Below are positions 18,133 to 25,959 of a stretch of DNA of 46,312 nt, one piece after another. The DNA lies in the NCBI GenBank assembly GCA_021604725.1, contig BQJN01000029.1:1-46312 (forward strand), given 5' to 3'. The first letter of the stretch is position 1. Each line of letters begins with the position of its first letter. The translations under genes were made by a program, and so were the position numbers. The notes under the pieces are model-generated. The model saw only the letters and a list, made by a program, of their open reading frames with translations, was not told the DNA's origin and did not search any database. This DNA is from Lysobacteraceae bacterium. Lineage in GTDB: Bacteria > Pseudomonadota > Gammaproteobacteria > Xanthomonadales > BQJN01.

Positions 18133-18489
18133 TCAGTTCTCCGAACTCGAAGCGTCAATGTCGTCGATTCGACCGTAGGCTTCTTTAATCCTTACGACGA
18201 TCGCCAAGCCCAACGCAAGGGTCGAAATGCCAACAACGATGGCGGTCAAGATCAATACTTGCGGCAGCGGACTGGAAAACGTCTGGCTCCAGTCGTCATT
18301 CAGAATTATGGGTGCGGTGCCACCGTCGATTTTGCCCATGGAAATAAACAACAAAAAAACGGCGGATTGGAATATGGCCAGTCCAAGCAGTTTTTTCACC
18401 AGGTTTGTACGTGTCAACACGGCATAAAAGCCGATCATCAACAACAACACAAAAACCCAATAATGCGAAAGATTGAGGATTTGACTCAC
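18133..18489 (-). CDS. mrpC: Mrp-type antiporter subunit C
   Basis: 118 residues, three membrane helices, NuoK-like. SPLPQVLILTAIVVGISTLA is the classic MrpC motif (DPLPQALVLTAIVI in other species), and the length matches the family. The ATG overlaps the stop of the MrpA-tail/MrpB fusion gene (ATGA), and the gene is followed two bases later by mrpD. It belongs to the membrane antiporter complex. Confidence 0.93.
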   Translation of the reverse strand: MSQILNLSHYWVFVLLLMIGFYAVLTRTNLVKKLLGLAIFQSAVFLLFISMGKIDGGTAPIILNDDWSQTFSSPLPQVLILTAIVVGISTLALGLAIVVRIKEAYGRIDDIDASSSEN

Positions 18490-19466
18490 TGCACACCCCT
18501 CGCCGCAAAGGCGTGATAGATGGCAAGTAGCACACCGGCAACCGTCACTCCAACGCCGAGTTCAATAATCAGGATTCCCAGTTGTTGGGCCGTCACCGAG
18601 TCGTTGGCAAGCACGTTGTAATCGAGAAAATTGCCGCCCAGCAGCATACAAGCTACGCCAACGCCACCGAACAGGAGTGCCCCTCCTGCAGACATATACA
18701 ACAGGAATTGAGGGGGCAATACCGCCAAACCGCGCCGTTCGCCTTCCAACAGGCCATACAAAATAACGGCCGCAGCGAAAATGGCACCAGCCTGAAAGCC
18801 ACCGCCTGGCGAGTATTCACCATGAAACTGCACGTAAAATGCGAACAAGATGATGAATGGGATCACTACTTTGCCGCCGATCCGCAACGGCTGATGGTGT
18901 TTTAAGCCACGGGCGGAGCTCAATTGGCGACGGCGCCGTGTGGTCGGTCCCGTACCGAGCAAGAACAACACGCCTATACCTGCGGTGAACACCACCAGAA
19001 CCTCACCGAAGGTGTCATAGCCTCTAAAACTGGCCAAAACGGCAGTCACCACATTCGGTATGTCGATCAACTGCCGAGTCATCGCAAAGTATTCGGGGGT
19101 GACATGTTGGTGGATTGGGGCTTTTGGATCGCCCAAAGCGGGTTTATCAAAGGTGGCGTAGAAAATGGTCCCCGCGGTAATCACGACGACAATTAGAGAT
19201 AGAACTCGCGGCCGGTTTGACGGCTTCTCCCTGCGGTCGCCGGTAAGGGCCAGGGCCGACAGCATCAAGACGGTAGAAATGCCCGCACCAACTGCAGCCT
19301 CAGTTAACGCAACATCGGCAGCATCGAGCAAGATAAATGCTGCAGCCATCAACAGGCTAAAAATACCCATCAACATGACAGCTGCGAACAAGCTGGTCGT
19401 TCGTACCACACCGATGGCGGTGATCACCGTCAAACAAAGCAAAAATATGCCGATGATCTCGATCAC
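18486..19466 (-). CDS. Fusion of the MrpA C-terminal domains with MrpB
   Basis: 326 residues. Residues 1-90 are the DUF4040/MbhD-like part normally found at the C-terminus of MrpA (LTEAAVGAGISTVLMLSALA). Residues about 90-185 resemble the MbhE-like part (IDIPNVVTAVLASFRGYDTFGE split by helices). Residues about 195-320 are MrpB/MnhB (KVVIPFIILFAFYVQFHG, EYSPGGGFQAGAIFAA). Thus the cation-handling tail of MrpA is joined to MrpB, while the large proton-channel half of MrpA is absent as such. It overlaps mrpG upstream and mrpC downstream by four bases each. Such rearranged Mrp systems are known in outline from other bacteria. Confidence 0.88.
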   Translation of the reverse strand: MIEIIGIFLLCLTVITAIGVVRTTSLFAAVMLMGIFSLLMAAAFILLDAADVALTEAAVGAGISTVLMLSALALTGDRREKPSNRPRVLSLIVVVITAGTIFYATFDKPALGDPKAPIHQHVTPEYFAMTRQLIDIPNVVTAVLASFRGYDTFGEVLVVFTAGIGVLFLLGTGPTTRRRRQLSSARGLKHHQPLRIGGKVVIPFIILFAFYVQFHGEYSPGGGFQAGAIFAAAVILYGLLEGERRGLAVLPPQFLLYMSAGGALLFGGVGVACMLLGGNFLDYNVLANDSVTAQQLGILIIELGVGVTVAGVLLAIYHAFAARGVQ

Positions 19467-19801
19467 GACTTCGACTCCGCACCATGGGCCGATTCTGACT
19501 TGTCCGCCAACGGCCGATAGCCGGCGACCAACGCCGCATTACCAAGCGCGTACGCCGATACTGGACTGGTGAACAACAGGAACACGGCGACAATACCTAG
19601 TTTCAAAGTCACCAGAGTGAAGCCTGCCTTCACAGCCAACCCCCCAAGCACCATCATGCTGCCCATAGTGTCGGTTAGGCTGGAAGCATGCATTCTGGAA
19701 TACAGTTCCGGCATACGAATGGCTCCGATGCCCCCGGTCAGGACAAAAAAGCCGCCGATCAAAAGCATCAAATTGGATAACCACTCGACAACAAGAGTCA
19801 T
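19463..19801 (-). CDS. mrpG: Mrp-type antiporter subunit G
   Basis: 112 residues with three hydrophobic segments. GGFFVLTGGIGAIRMPELYSR followed closely by MHASSLTDTMG matches the MrpG/PhaG family motif (R.PD.Y.R.HA.S). The C-terminus is hydrophilic, with no further domain. It is part of the antiporter complex in the inner membrane. Its start overlaps the mrpF stop and its stop overlaps the fusion-gene start. Confidence 0.92.
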   Translation of the reverse strand: MTLVVEWLSNLMLLIGGFFVLTGGIGAIRMPELYSRMHASSLTDTMGSMMVLGGLAVKAGFTLVTLKLGIVAVFLLFTSPVSAYALGNAALVAGYRPLADKSESAHGAESKS

Positions 19802-20091
19802 TTCGGCAAGCCCTGGCCTGGTTGATTGCCTTTTCTCTGCTCTCTGCGTGCTGACGACAGCTCAAGGACAGCGATCACACCGATAAAGTTGATCAGCGCA
19901 TAGGTTAGCGACAGATCGACAAAATCAGGTCGTTCCATAATGAACGAGACGACAGCAAGTAAAAGGACAGTTTTCGTTCCAAACATGTTTACCGCGAGAA
20001 CGCGATCAAACACGCTGGGTCCGGCCAGAGCTCTGGCCAGCGCCAACGCCATTGTTACGGCAATGGCTGAGGCGGCCACCAGCAGCATCAT
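19798..20091 (-). CDS. mrpF: Mrp-type antiporter subunit F
   Basis: 97 residues, three membrane helices. ARALAGPSVFDRVLAVNMFG matches the MrpF/PhaF motif (GP...DR..A.N..GT). MrpF is a small integral subunit needed for antiport activity in characterised systems. Four-base overlaps occur on both sides, with mrpE upstream and mrpG downstream. Confidence 0.92.
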   Translation of the reverse strand: MMLLVAASAIAVTMALALARALAGPSVFDRVLAVNMFGTKTVLLLAVVSFIMERPDFVDLSLTYALINFIGVIAVLELSSARREQRKGNQPGQGLPK

Positions 20092-20555
20092 CGACCAGCC
20101 ACCGCTCGATTAACGCGCTCGCCGTGGTTCCCAGCCCGCAACTCATCTGCCGATTGCTGGTCAACGCAATGCACCAGCAACTCGCCCCGATGACTGTCGA
20201 TGGTGATCGTCCCTGGTGACAAGGTAATGCTGTTCGCCAAGGTGGCCTGACCGATAGCCCCTGGTGTGGGCGTTTTTAGTCGCAACAAGGTCGGCGCGAT
20301 TGGCAGGCGAGGCGACAATACGATCTTTGCCACGGCGATATTGGACTTGATAATATCGATCAGCAAGGATGTCCAAAACCCGAACATTCGAGGCAGTAGG
20401 GCGAGCGCAAAAACCGACTTTCGCAGCAGGCGCATGCGCACGGCCATAATGATGGTGAGAACGACTGACACCGCCCCGAGGACAAAGAGCAGCGGTTTGA
20501 TCATACCGGACCAAATTAGCCAGGTGGACGTCAAGGCAGCGGCGAGTATCAGCAT
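20088..20555 (-). CDS. mrpE: Mrp-type antiporter subunit E
   Basis: 155 residues from ATG 20555; a TTG nine bases upstream (20564) is in the same frame and possible, and neither has a strong ribosome-binding site. Hydrophobic N-terminal helices are followed by a soluble part with TLANSITLSPGTITID, a clear MrpE/PhaE motif, and a C-terminal VHCVDQ. It is the first gene of the nine-gene minus-strand operon. The operon promoter should lie in the 330-base divergent region shared with the winged-helix regulator, which makes that regulator a candidate to control the operon. Confidence 0.9.
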   Translation of the reverse strand: MLILAAALTSTWLIWSGMIKPLLFVLGAVSVVLTIIMAVRMRLLRKSVFALALLPRMFGFWTSLLIDIIKSNIAVAKIVLSPRLPIAPTLLRLKTPTPGAIGQATLANSITLSPGTITIDSHRGELLVHCVDQQSADELRAGNHGERVNRAVAGR

Positions 20556-20888
20556 TCCGATCAATCACTCAGTAACTGGCAGGTCGATCCAGACTGCTGA
20601 ACCGACGACCAAAAAGCAAGGACGTTCCCTGGAGGCGCCCCCAAACGAATCACTCGCAGGCATAATCCTGTCGCAGCGCGCGGAAAAACTGCCTCACGTT
20701 GAAACAGTTGTTCGCGCATTTATGTGGGTTCCTGAAGGTCTCAAGCGCGATGTGAAAAATACGACATAAAGTTCGTGCATCATAGTCGATCGAAAAATCA
20801 TACGTCAATATTTACACGAATTTGATTGCCGGTTTAAAATGTCAGCTATCATTAGCCTTTAACAGACAGAAACTGCGAGGGACGATCG
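20556..20888. promoter_or_regulatory. Divergent intergenic region between the Mrp-type operon and a winged-helix regulator
   Basis: About 330 bases without a credible gene. The part next to the regulator (20755-20860) is strongly AT-rich and is the likely promoter zone; TTGATT near 20822 and TATCAT near 20847 are a weak sigma-70-like pair with a 19-base gap. The part next to mrpE is more GC-rich and should hold the antiporter operon leader. I see no riboswitch-like fold. Promoter placement is tentative. Confidence 0.35.
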
Positions 20889-21200
20889 ATCGAAACTGAG
20901 CAAAAACCATCGGGTTGGACATTTTTCAGCAACCACGCCCATGTTCTCTGTTGCCTGATTCAACAACCGGACCAAACCCTTCGCGATGTTGCGCTACACG
21001 TCGGAATTACTGAACGCGCCGTACAACGCATCGTTTCAGATTTGGTTGATGCGGGGCTTGTGGTTCGCGGCAAGGAAGGGCGCCGCAATGTCTATGAATT
21101 TAAATTGGATCAACCGCTGCGCCACCCCCTGGAGGCACATCGCACCGTAAATGAGATCATGAAGCTCATCGCAAGTGAGCGAAAATCTAAAGAAAGCTGA
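20889..21200 (+). CDS. Winged-helix transcriptional regulator, apparent ATC start (103 aa)
   Basis: The protein reads GWTFFSNHAHVLCCL, then LRDVALHVGITERAVQRIVS (helix-turn-helix), DLVDAGLVVRGKEGRRNVY (wing), ending in a charged helix. This matches small MarR/ArsR-like winged-helix regulators that begin shortly before GWTFLTNHAHVL. The frame is open back to a TAG at 20853, yet contains no ATG, GTG, TTG or CTG before the domain. A strong ribosome-binding site GAGGGA (20877-20882) stands six bases before ATC at 20889, the best available start. Either initiation is at ATC, or a sequence error hides a normal start. It presumably acts as a DNA-binding regulator in the cytoplasm, possibly for the divergent antiporter operon. 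Confidence 0.75.
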   Translation: METEQKPSGWTFFSNHAHVLCCLIQQPDQTLRDVALHVGITERAVQRIVSDLVDAGLVVRGKEGRRNVYEFKLDQPLRHPLEAHRTVNEIMKLIASERKSKES

Positions 21201-21218
21201 AGCAGCTTGTCTTTTCCC
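21194..21218 (+). terminator. Possible intrinsic terminator of the winged-helix gene
   Basis: AAGCTG-AAG-CAGCTT forms a six-base stem with a three-base loop spanning the stop codon, followed by GTCTTTTCCCC. A second inverted repeat (GCAATAT near 21235, ATATTGC near 21260) follows. The stem is short and the T-run weak, so this is tentative. Confidence 0.35.
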
Positions 21219-21377
21219 CGATTTGCCAAAGCCCGCAATATCCCTCTGCGAAACCCCCAATATTGCTCACCATTCTCTGCTGCGTTTACGAATTGTATAC
21301 TATTAGCGCAAACTGATCCTGGTATGGGCCAATTGATGCTCATGCGCACTGACTCTACATGACTAGGGGGACAACTC

Positions 21378-22250
21378 ATGACCGACCAATATCCAGTTGT
21401 GACGTGGATCACCGACCACGGCAATTGGCCTTCATTTTCAAGCGATGGCACGCAGGTGGTGTACACGCAAATTGGACCAAACATTGGCTATCGAATCGCC
21501 ATTGTTGCCGCGACTGGTGGAACACCAACTGTCCTCGATACAGGTCTGCACGCGTCCTCACGACCTGATTGGTCATGGAATCCGGATACGATTGCCTTCA
21601 CCGGACAGGCCGTTGAGGGAGGGTCGAACCGATTATGGTTAATCGATTCGGATGGTAGCAACTGTCGGTCCGTTGGTATGTACGCTATCGAAGGCAATGT
21701 GCTTTATCCGTCCTGGTATCAAGATCAGACGACTTTAGTTGTCGCCAACTACTTTCAGCTTGAGGAACAGGTTCAAGTCCGATTGCTCAAGGTACAGATG
21801 GGTTCGACTGGAACTACGGTATCGCCATTGACCAGCATCTCGAACATCACCGCAGGCAGGCCCAGTGTTAACCCATCGGGGACAGCGGTCGCATTCGCTG
21901 GTAATGATGGGCCCTACGACCAACAAAACAATCAAATCTGGAGTGTGGTGCCGCCCAGCGACCCGACCCAGGTTTACGCCAATCAAGGACGCTCACCAAA
22001 CTGGTCACCGGATGGCCAGTGGATCGTCTTCGAATCCAACTACGGCAGCCCATCACCTGCAGACTACGCCATATTCGTCATCGCCTCGGATGGTAGTGGA
22101 GCAGTCGGTCAACTCAGTGCTTACGACTACTCCGGCCCGCATCCAGAGTGGTCACGCGATCAAACCAAGATCGTATTCGGCGGCGCACCACGCAATGGCA
22201 TCGGCGTCATCGATACACCCGCCGCTTACTTGCCAACAGGTAGCAATTAA
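21378..22250 (+). CDS. TolB-like beta-propeller (PD40) protein
   Basis: 290 residues; AGGGGG precedes the ATG at good spacing. Repeated blade motifs of the PD40/TolB type are visible: PSFSSDGTQVVYT, PDWSWNPDTIAFT, PSVNPSGTAVAFA, PNWSPDGQWIVFE and PEWSRDQTKIVFG, giving at least five blades. There is no signal peptide, so unlike periplasmic TolB it is probably cytoplasmic. It lies 71 bases before the PSD-like gene on the same strand and may be co-transcribed with it. A protein-interaction or sensing role is possible; nothing shows catalysis. Confidence 0.8.
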   Translation: MTDQYPVVTWITDHGNWPSFSSDGTQVVYTQIGPNIGYRIAIVAATGGTPTVLDTGLHASSRPDWSWNPDTIAFTGQAVEGGSNRLWLIDSDGSNCRSVGMYAIEGNVLYPSWYQDQTTLVVANYFQLEEQVQVRLLKVQMGSTGTTVSPLTSISNITAGRPSVNPSGTAVAFAGNDGPYDQQNNQIWSVVPPSDPTQVYANQGRSPNWSPDGQWIVFESNYGSPSPADYAIFVIASDGSGAVGQLSAYDYSGPHPEWSRDQTKIVFGGAPRNGIGVIDTPAAYLPTGSN

Positions 22251-22321
22251 CACCGCTCACCAGCGAAGTCAGTGACTTCGAATCGTAGTGCTGGCAAACC
22301 CAACAACAGCAGAGGATTGCA

Positions 22322-23608
22322 ATGACTCTATTCGTACAACCGATTCCGTCACCTGAAGACGTACCCGAGCTTGATCAGCTGATGGCGCACAAGGACGACG
22401 AGGTGTTCGTCACGCTGCTGGAAAAGTCATTGGCTATGGCGCATGGCGAGGCATCAAAAAATCTGAACCCGGCCCTGTTCAAGGCGATACCGTTTGGCAC
22501 CGGCGACTGGCCGTTGACCTTCGACCAATACGCCGAATTCCTGGTCAAGTTTTCACATTGGATTCCGCAGCAAAGCCCCAATCCGGTTTGGACCGACCCC
22601 GGCAACCCGCAAGGCGAGCATCAGGAGGTATACGACCACCTGTGCTTTTTCTATTGGTTGATCGACCAGCCTGTTTTGCCCGACGACGGCGTATTGCAAC
22701 ACTACGCATGGTTCGAGGATTTCCTGGTGACCTTCGCCAACTTGTGGGGTTCTGTTCTCGACACACCAGCATCGTTCAATGACGAAATTCTGCAAAGCTT
22801 CATGAAGCAGTCTCCCGAGTACCGGATCGAGGACTCGATGATCGGTGACCCGCCTCGACCTAACAACGCAAGTGGCTGGCTAACGTTCAATCAGTTCTTC
22901 GCACGCGAGTTAAACCCTGGCCTGCGACCGATTGATAGCCCCGCTGACAACACCGTAGTCACAGCGCCGGCAGATTGTACCTATCGGCGTTTTTACTCGA
23001 TCGATGCTGACTCCAACATCGAACCGAAGATCACGATAAAGGGCACGCACACCTACGCCAACGTCAAGGATCTTTTGCGAGGCAGCGCCTACGCCGACAA
23101 ATTCGCCAACGGCCACTTCATCCATTTGTTTCTGGGGCCCTATTCATATCACCGCTTCCACACACCCGTATCTGGCGTGGTGATGGACTGTTACCCGCTC
23201 ACCGGGCAAGTCTACCTAAGCGTTCAAATCGCCGGACCAAACCCAGGCGAGCCCGGAGACCAGTTTCAAGCCTATGACCTGTCAACCAATGGTTACGAAT
23301 TTCAGCAAGCTAGAGGCGTATTGACCATAGACACCGCCAACTCGGCCGATGGCGATGTCGGCGTCGTGGCGGTATTGCCGATCGGTATGTGCCAGGTGTC
23401 TGGCGTCAACATGACCCACGAAGTAGGCAAGCCTTGTCGCAAAGGCGATGAGTTTGGCTATTTCACCTTTCGTGGTTCTGACATCATTATCCTGTTTCAG
23501 GAAGGGGCCAACCCGCAGTATAACCAGGACTTCTTTGCGCCGGAGGGGCCACCCTACTCGCTGTACGGCAGTCGCCTGGCGACAGTGACCCCGCGCAGTA
23601 TAGGGTGA
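22322..23608 (+). CDS. Phosphatidylserine-decarboxylase-like pyruvoyl enzyme with N-terminal PSD-associated domain
   Basis: 428 residues; AGAGGA precedes the ATG. Residues 1-175 resemble the helical PSD-associated domain found in tryptophan-decarboxylase-like (PsiD) relatives. The PSD core follows: TFNQFFARELNPGLRPID (188-205), APADCTY (D218 at the catalytic Asp position), YHRFHTPVSG with H277, and GDEFGYFTFRGSDIIILF. The G385-S386 pair corresponds to the self-cleavage site that makes the pyruvoyl group; the usual GST is GSD here. It should decarboxylate an amino-acid-type substrate, lipid or free. No signal peptide or membrane helix is seen and the N-terminal domain is soluble, which suggests a soluble small-molecule decarboxylase, but this is inference. 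Confidence 0.83.
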   Translation: MTLFVQPIPSPEDVPELDQLMAHKDDEVFVTLLEKSLAMAHGEASKNLNPALFKAIPFGTGDWPLTFDQYAEFLVKFSHWIPQQSPNPVWTDPGNPQGEHQEVYDHLCFFYWLIDQPVLPDDGVLQHYAWFEDFLVTFANLWGSVLDTPASFNDEILQSFMKQSPEYRIEDSMIGDPPRPNNASGWLTFNQFFARELNPGLRPIDSPADNTVVTAPADCTYRRFYSIDADSNIEPKITIKGTHTYANVKDLLRGSAYADKFANGHFIHLFLGPYSYHRFHTPVSGVVMDCYPLTGQVYLSVQIAGPNPGEPGDQFQAYDLSTNGYEFQQARGVLTIDTANSADGDVGVVAVLPIGMCQVSGVNMTHEVGKPCRKGDEFGYFTFRGSDIIILFQEGANPQYNQDFFAPEGPPYSLYGSRLATVTPRSIG

Positions 23609-23830
23609 ACACGGACAGCAGACGACATAAAGATGTAGCGGCCTATTCCCCCGGCAGCCCAATCCACCTGGAAGTTATCATGTGGGACATTCGTCGGTGC
23701 CATTGAACAAGGCTAACTGAACCGGCGAACCTGGATGAGTAGCCGCATTGGGTTTGCTGTTTTCTTAGGCGACAAATATCATGGCAATGAGCGTCGCGTG
23801 TGGCCCTCCATTCTCAAGTAAAATCGCAAA

Positions 23831-24478
23831 ATGAGTAGCGAGCTTGGCAGTTTCCTTACTTCGGTCTACAACGCCGACTGTGATGCTGTTAGGGCCGCGC
23901 TAGCGGTCAATGCGGACCTGGCTGTGCTGGCCAGCTCGGGTCCTGAGCGGGACGTATTTGATCGTGACGTTAGTGCGATTCATCTCGCCGCGTTTAGAGG
24001 TGACGTCAACCTCATGCGGATTTTGCTCGAACACAACGCGGATGTGAATTCGCAAGGGGAAGCGGGTACGCCCCTGTTTCAGGCACTGGTCGCCGGTCAG
24101 GCGGATGCAGCGTTTTGGTTGCTGGATCAGGGCGCAAACGTGAACTATCAACACCCGAACGGGGAAACCGCACTCCATATCGCCGCATACGTTGGTAATG
24201 CAGATCTCGTTTCGGCGTTAATCGGCCAACAGGCACAGATCAATGCTTCAACGACGACCGGACCCACTGACACGATACCTGGTTCGCCACCGGTAATGGG
24301 AGAGACGCCACTGCACCTGGCTGCCGCCTATGGTCACCTGCACGTGGTGCGAACGCTACTGGCAGCCGGCGCGGACCCAAGTATACGAGACATCACCGGC
24401 GCGACAGCAGCACACTGGGCGGGTCGTTACCACCAGGAGCAGGTCCGTCGTGTATTGCACGCTGCTGAAGCGGTCTGA
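23831..24478 (+). CDS. Ankyrin-repeat protein
   Basis: 215 residues. About five ankyrin repeats: SAIHLAAFRGDVNLMRILLE, TPLFQALVAGQADAAFWLLD, TALHIAAYVGNADLVSALIG, TPLHLAAAYGHLHVVRTLLA, and a degenerate last one. There is no signal peptide, so it is cytoplasmic. An insertion rich in Thr and Pro lies between the third and fourth repeats (about 140-158). Ankyrin repeats bind proteins; no partner gene is obvious. The ribosome-binding site is weak. It stands alone, with about 220 bases before it in which I see nothing. Confidence 0.88.
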   Translation: MSSELGSFLTSVYNADCDAVRAALAVNADLAVLASSGPERDVFDRDVSAIHLAAFRGDVNLMRILLEHNADVNSQGEAGTPLFQALVAGQADAAFWLLDQGANVNYQHPNGETALHIAAYVGNADLVSALIGQQAQINASTTTGPTDTIPGSPPVMGETPLHLAAAYGHLHVVRTLLAAGADPSIRDITGATAAHWAGRYHQEQVRRVLHAAEAV

Positions 24479-24657
24479 GAAGGTCAGATAGACAAACGCC
24501 CATACCGACCCAAACAATGATCTATGATGGGCCTTATCGGGATGATGCGTTGACGTCGCCCGAACTTCTCGGCCTGTGGGGGCATAGACAGACCGCTGTT
24601 ATTTTGGTGGCTGGTGTTGTCCCCTCTGGTGATGCGCAACTTGAAGCAGGGGATTCA

Positions 24658-25929
24658 ATGCGAACACGAATATTCTTTGGCTTGCTCTTTCTGTCTGGCG
24701 CGTTGGTTGCGCAAACCGAGGTCAAACTCACTGCCTCAGACGCGGCGGCGAATGACGTATTCGGTTCGTCCGTGGCGCTGTCGAACAATACAGTGTTGGT
24801 CGGCGCGTCCGGTGACGGTAATACTGGATCGGCCTATGTGTTCATGCGCGACCAGGGCGGCATAGACATGTGGGGTCAAGTGATCAGAATCACCGCGTCG
24901 GATGCAGCCAGTGGGGATTCGTTTGGCGCGGCGGTAGCTATCGATGGTGATATCGCCGTTGTTGGCAACTTTACCGACGCCGATATGGGCACGGATACCG
25001 GCTCTGCGTACGTCTTCTCACGCAATCAAGGCGGTGCCAACATGTGGGGCCAGGTCACTAAATTGACTGCGTCTGATGCGGCGATGAATGATCGATTTGG
25101 TGCATCCGTCTCAATCCACGGCGATACCGTTGCGGTCGGTGCGGACCAGGATAGCTACGACGCGATAATCCAGGGTGGCGCAGTCTATGTCTACTACCGA
25201 AACCAGGGTGGTGCCGACATGTGGGGGCAGGTAAGGAAGGTGACTCCCGGCGACGGCGACAGCAATGATGGCTTCGGGACCGCAGTGTCGATCGATGCCG
25301 ATTCCATCGTTGTCGGCGCACCGTTCAGCAACCCTGGGAGCGCCGTCTTTGGTGGCTCTGCCTATGTCTTTCTGCGGAACCAGGGCGGCTCTGATATGTG
25401 GGGGCAAATCGCCAAGCTTGTCTCCTCGGACGTAGCCGGCTTTGATTTGTTTGGCGGGGCAGTTTCCATTGATGGCGACACCTCGGTTGTTGGTGCGATT
25501 TCCAACACCGAAGGCGGTATTCAAGGTGGGTCGGCTTACGTTTTCTCGCGCAATCAGGGCGGGGCCGAAAACTGGGGCCAAGTGGCCAAAATGACCGCTA
25601 CAGATGCAGCCAATGGCGACAACCTGGGCATATCTGTTGCAACAAGTGGTGATACGGCGCTAGTCGGGGCTTACCTGGATGTTGGGGGCGGTTCTGCTTA
25701 TTTGTTCTCGCGGGACCAGGGCGGAGCTGACATGTGGGGGCAGGTGACTCGGTTTGCAGGTATGGATACCTCGGGCTCGGATCAATTCGGGCGCACTGTT
25801 TCAGTTGACGGCGGTACGGCTGTTATTGGTGCCCCTCTCAACGGTGACGCCGGGACCAACAGCGGTTCAGCATATGTCCTGTTTGGCGCGCCGGTACCGG
25901 TTGAGCTGCAGCGTTTTAGCGTGGACTGA
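24658..25929 (+). CDS. Secreted FG-GAP (integrin-alpha-like) repeat protein
   Basis: ATG 24658 is preferred over the upstream in-frame start (24517) because it gives a clean signal peptide (RIFFGLLFLSGALVAQ) and has an AGGGG site. 423 residues. The mature part is about seven repeats of 55-65 residues with the pattern TASDAAxxDxFG, VSIDGDTxVVGA, GSAYVFxRNQGG and DMWGQV, a seven-bladed propeller of the FG-GAP type. The repeats are close to each other in sequence, so they expanded by internal duplication. It is a secreted or surface protein, probably adhesive or structural. No catalytic motif is seen. Confidence 0.87.
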   Translation: MRTRIFFGLLFLSGALVAQTEVKLTASDAAANDVFGSSVALSNNTVLVGASGDGNTGSAYVFMRDQGGIDMWGQVIRITASDAASGDSFGAAVAIDGDIAVVGNFTDADMGTDTGSAYVFSRNQGGANMWGQVTKLTASDAAMNDRFGASVSIHGDTVAVGADQDSYDAIIQGGAVYVYYRNQGGADMWGQVRKVTPGDGDSNDGFGTAVSIDADSIVVGAPFSNPGSAVFGGSAYVFLRNQGGSDMWGQIAKLVSSDVAGFDLFGGAVSIDGDTSVVGAISNTEGGIQGGSAYVFSRNQGGAENWGQVAKMTATDAANGDNLGISVATSGDTALVGAYLDVGGGSAYLFSRDQGGADMWGQVTRFAGMDTSGSDQFGRTVSVDGGTAVIGAPLNGDAGTNSGSAYVLFGAPVPVELQRFSVD

Positions 25930-25959
25930 ACTGCCAACAGCCCCTGTTTTGGACTCTTC

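Noticed and set aside
13230..20564. Respiratory Complex I or hydrogenase membrane arm
   Set aside because: MrpE, F, G, B and C signatures are present, while quinone, flavin, FeS and NiFe subunits are absent.
20266..20769. Plus-strand 167-codon frame opposite mrpE
   Set aside because: It lies antisense to the clear mrpE gene, has no ribosome-binding site and low-complexity Ser/Ile/Thr composition.
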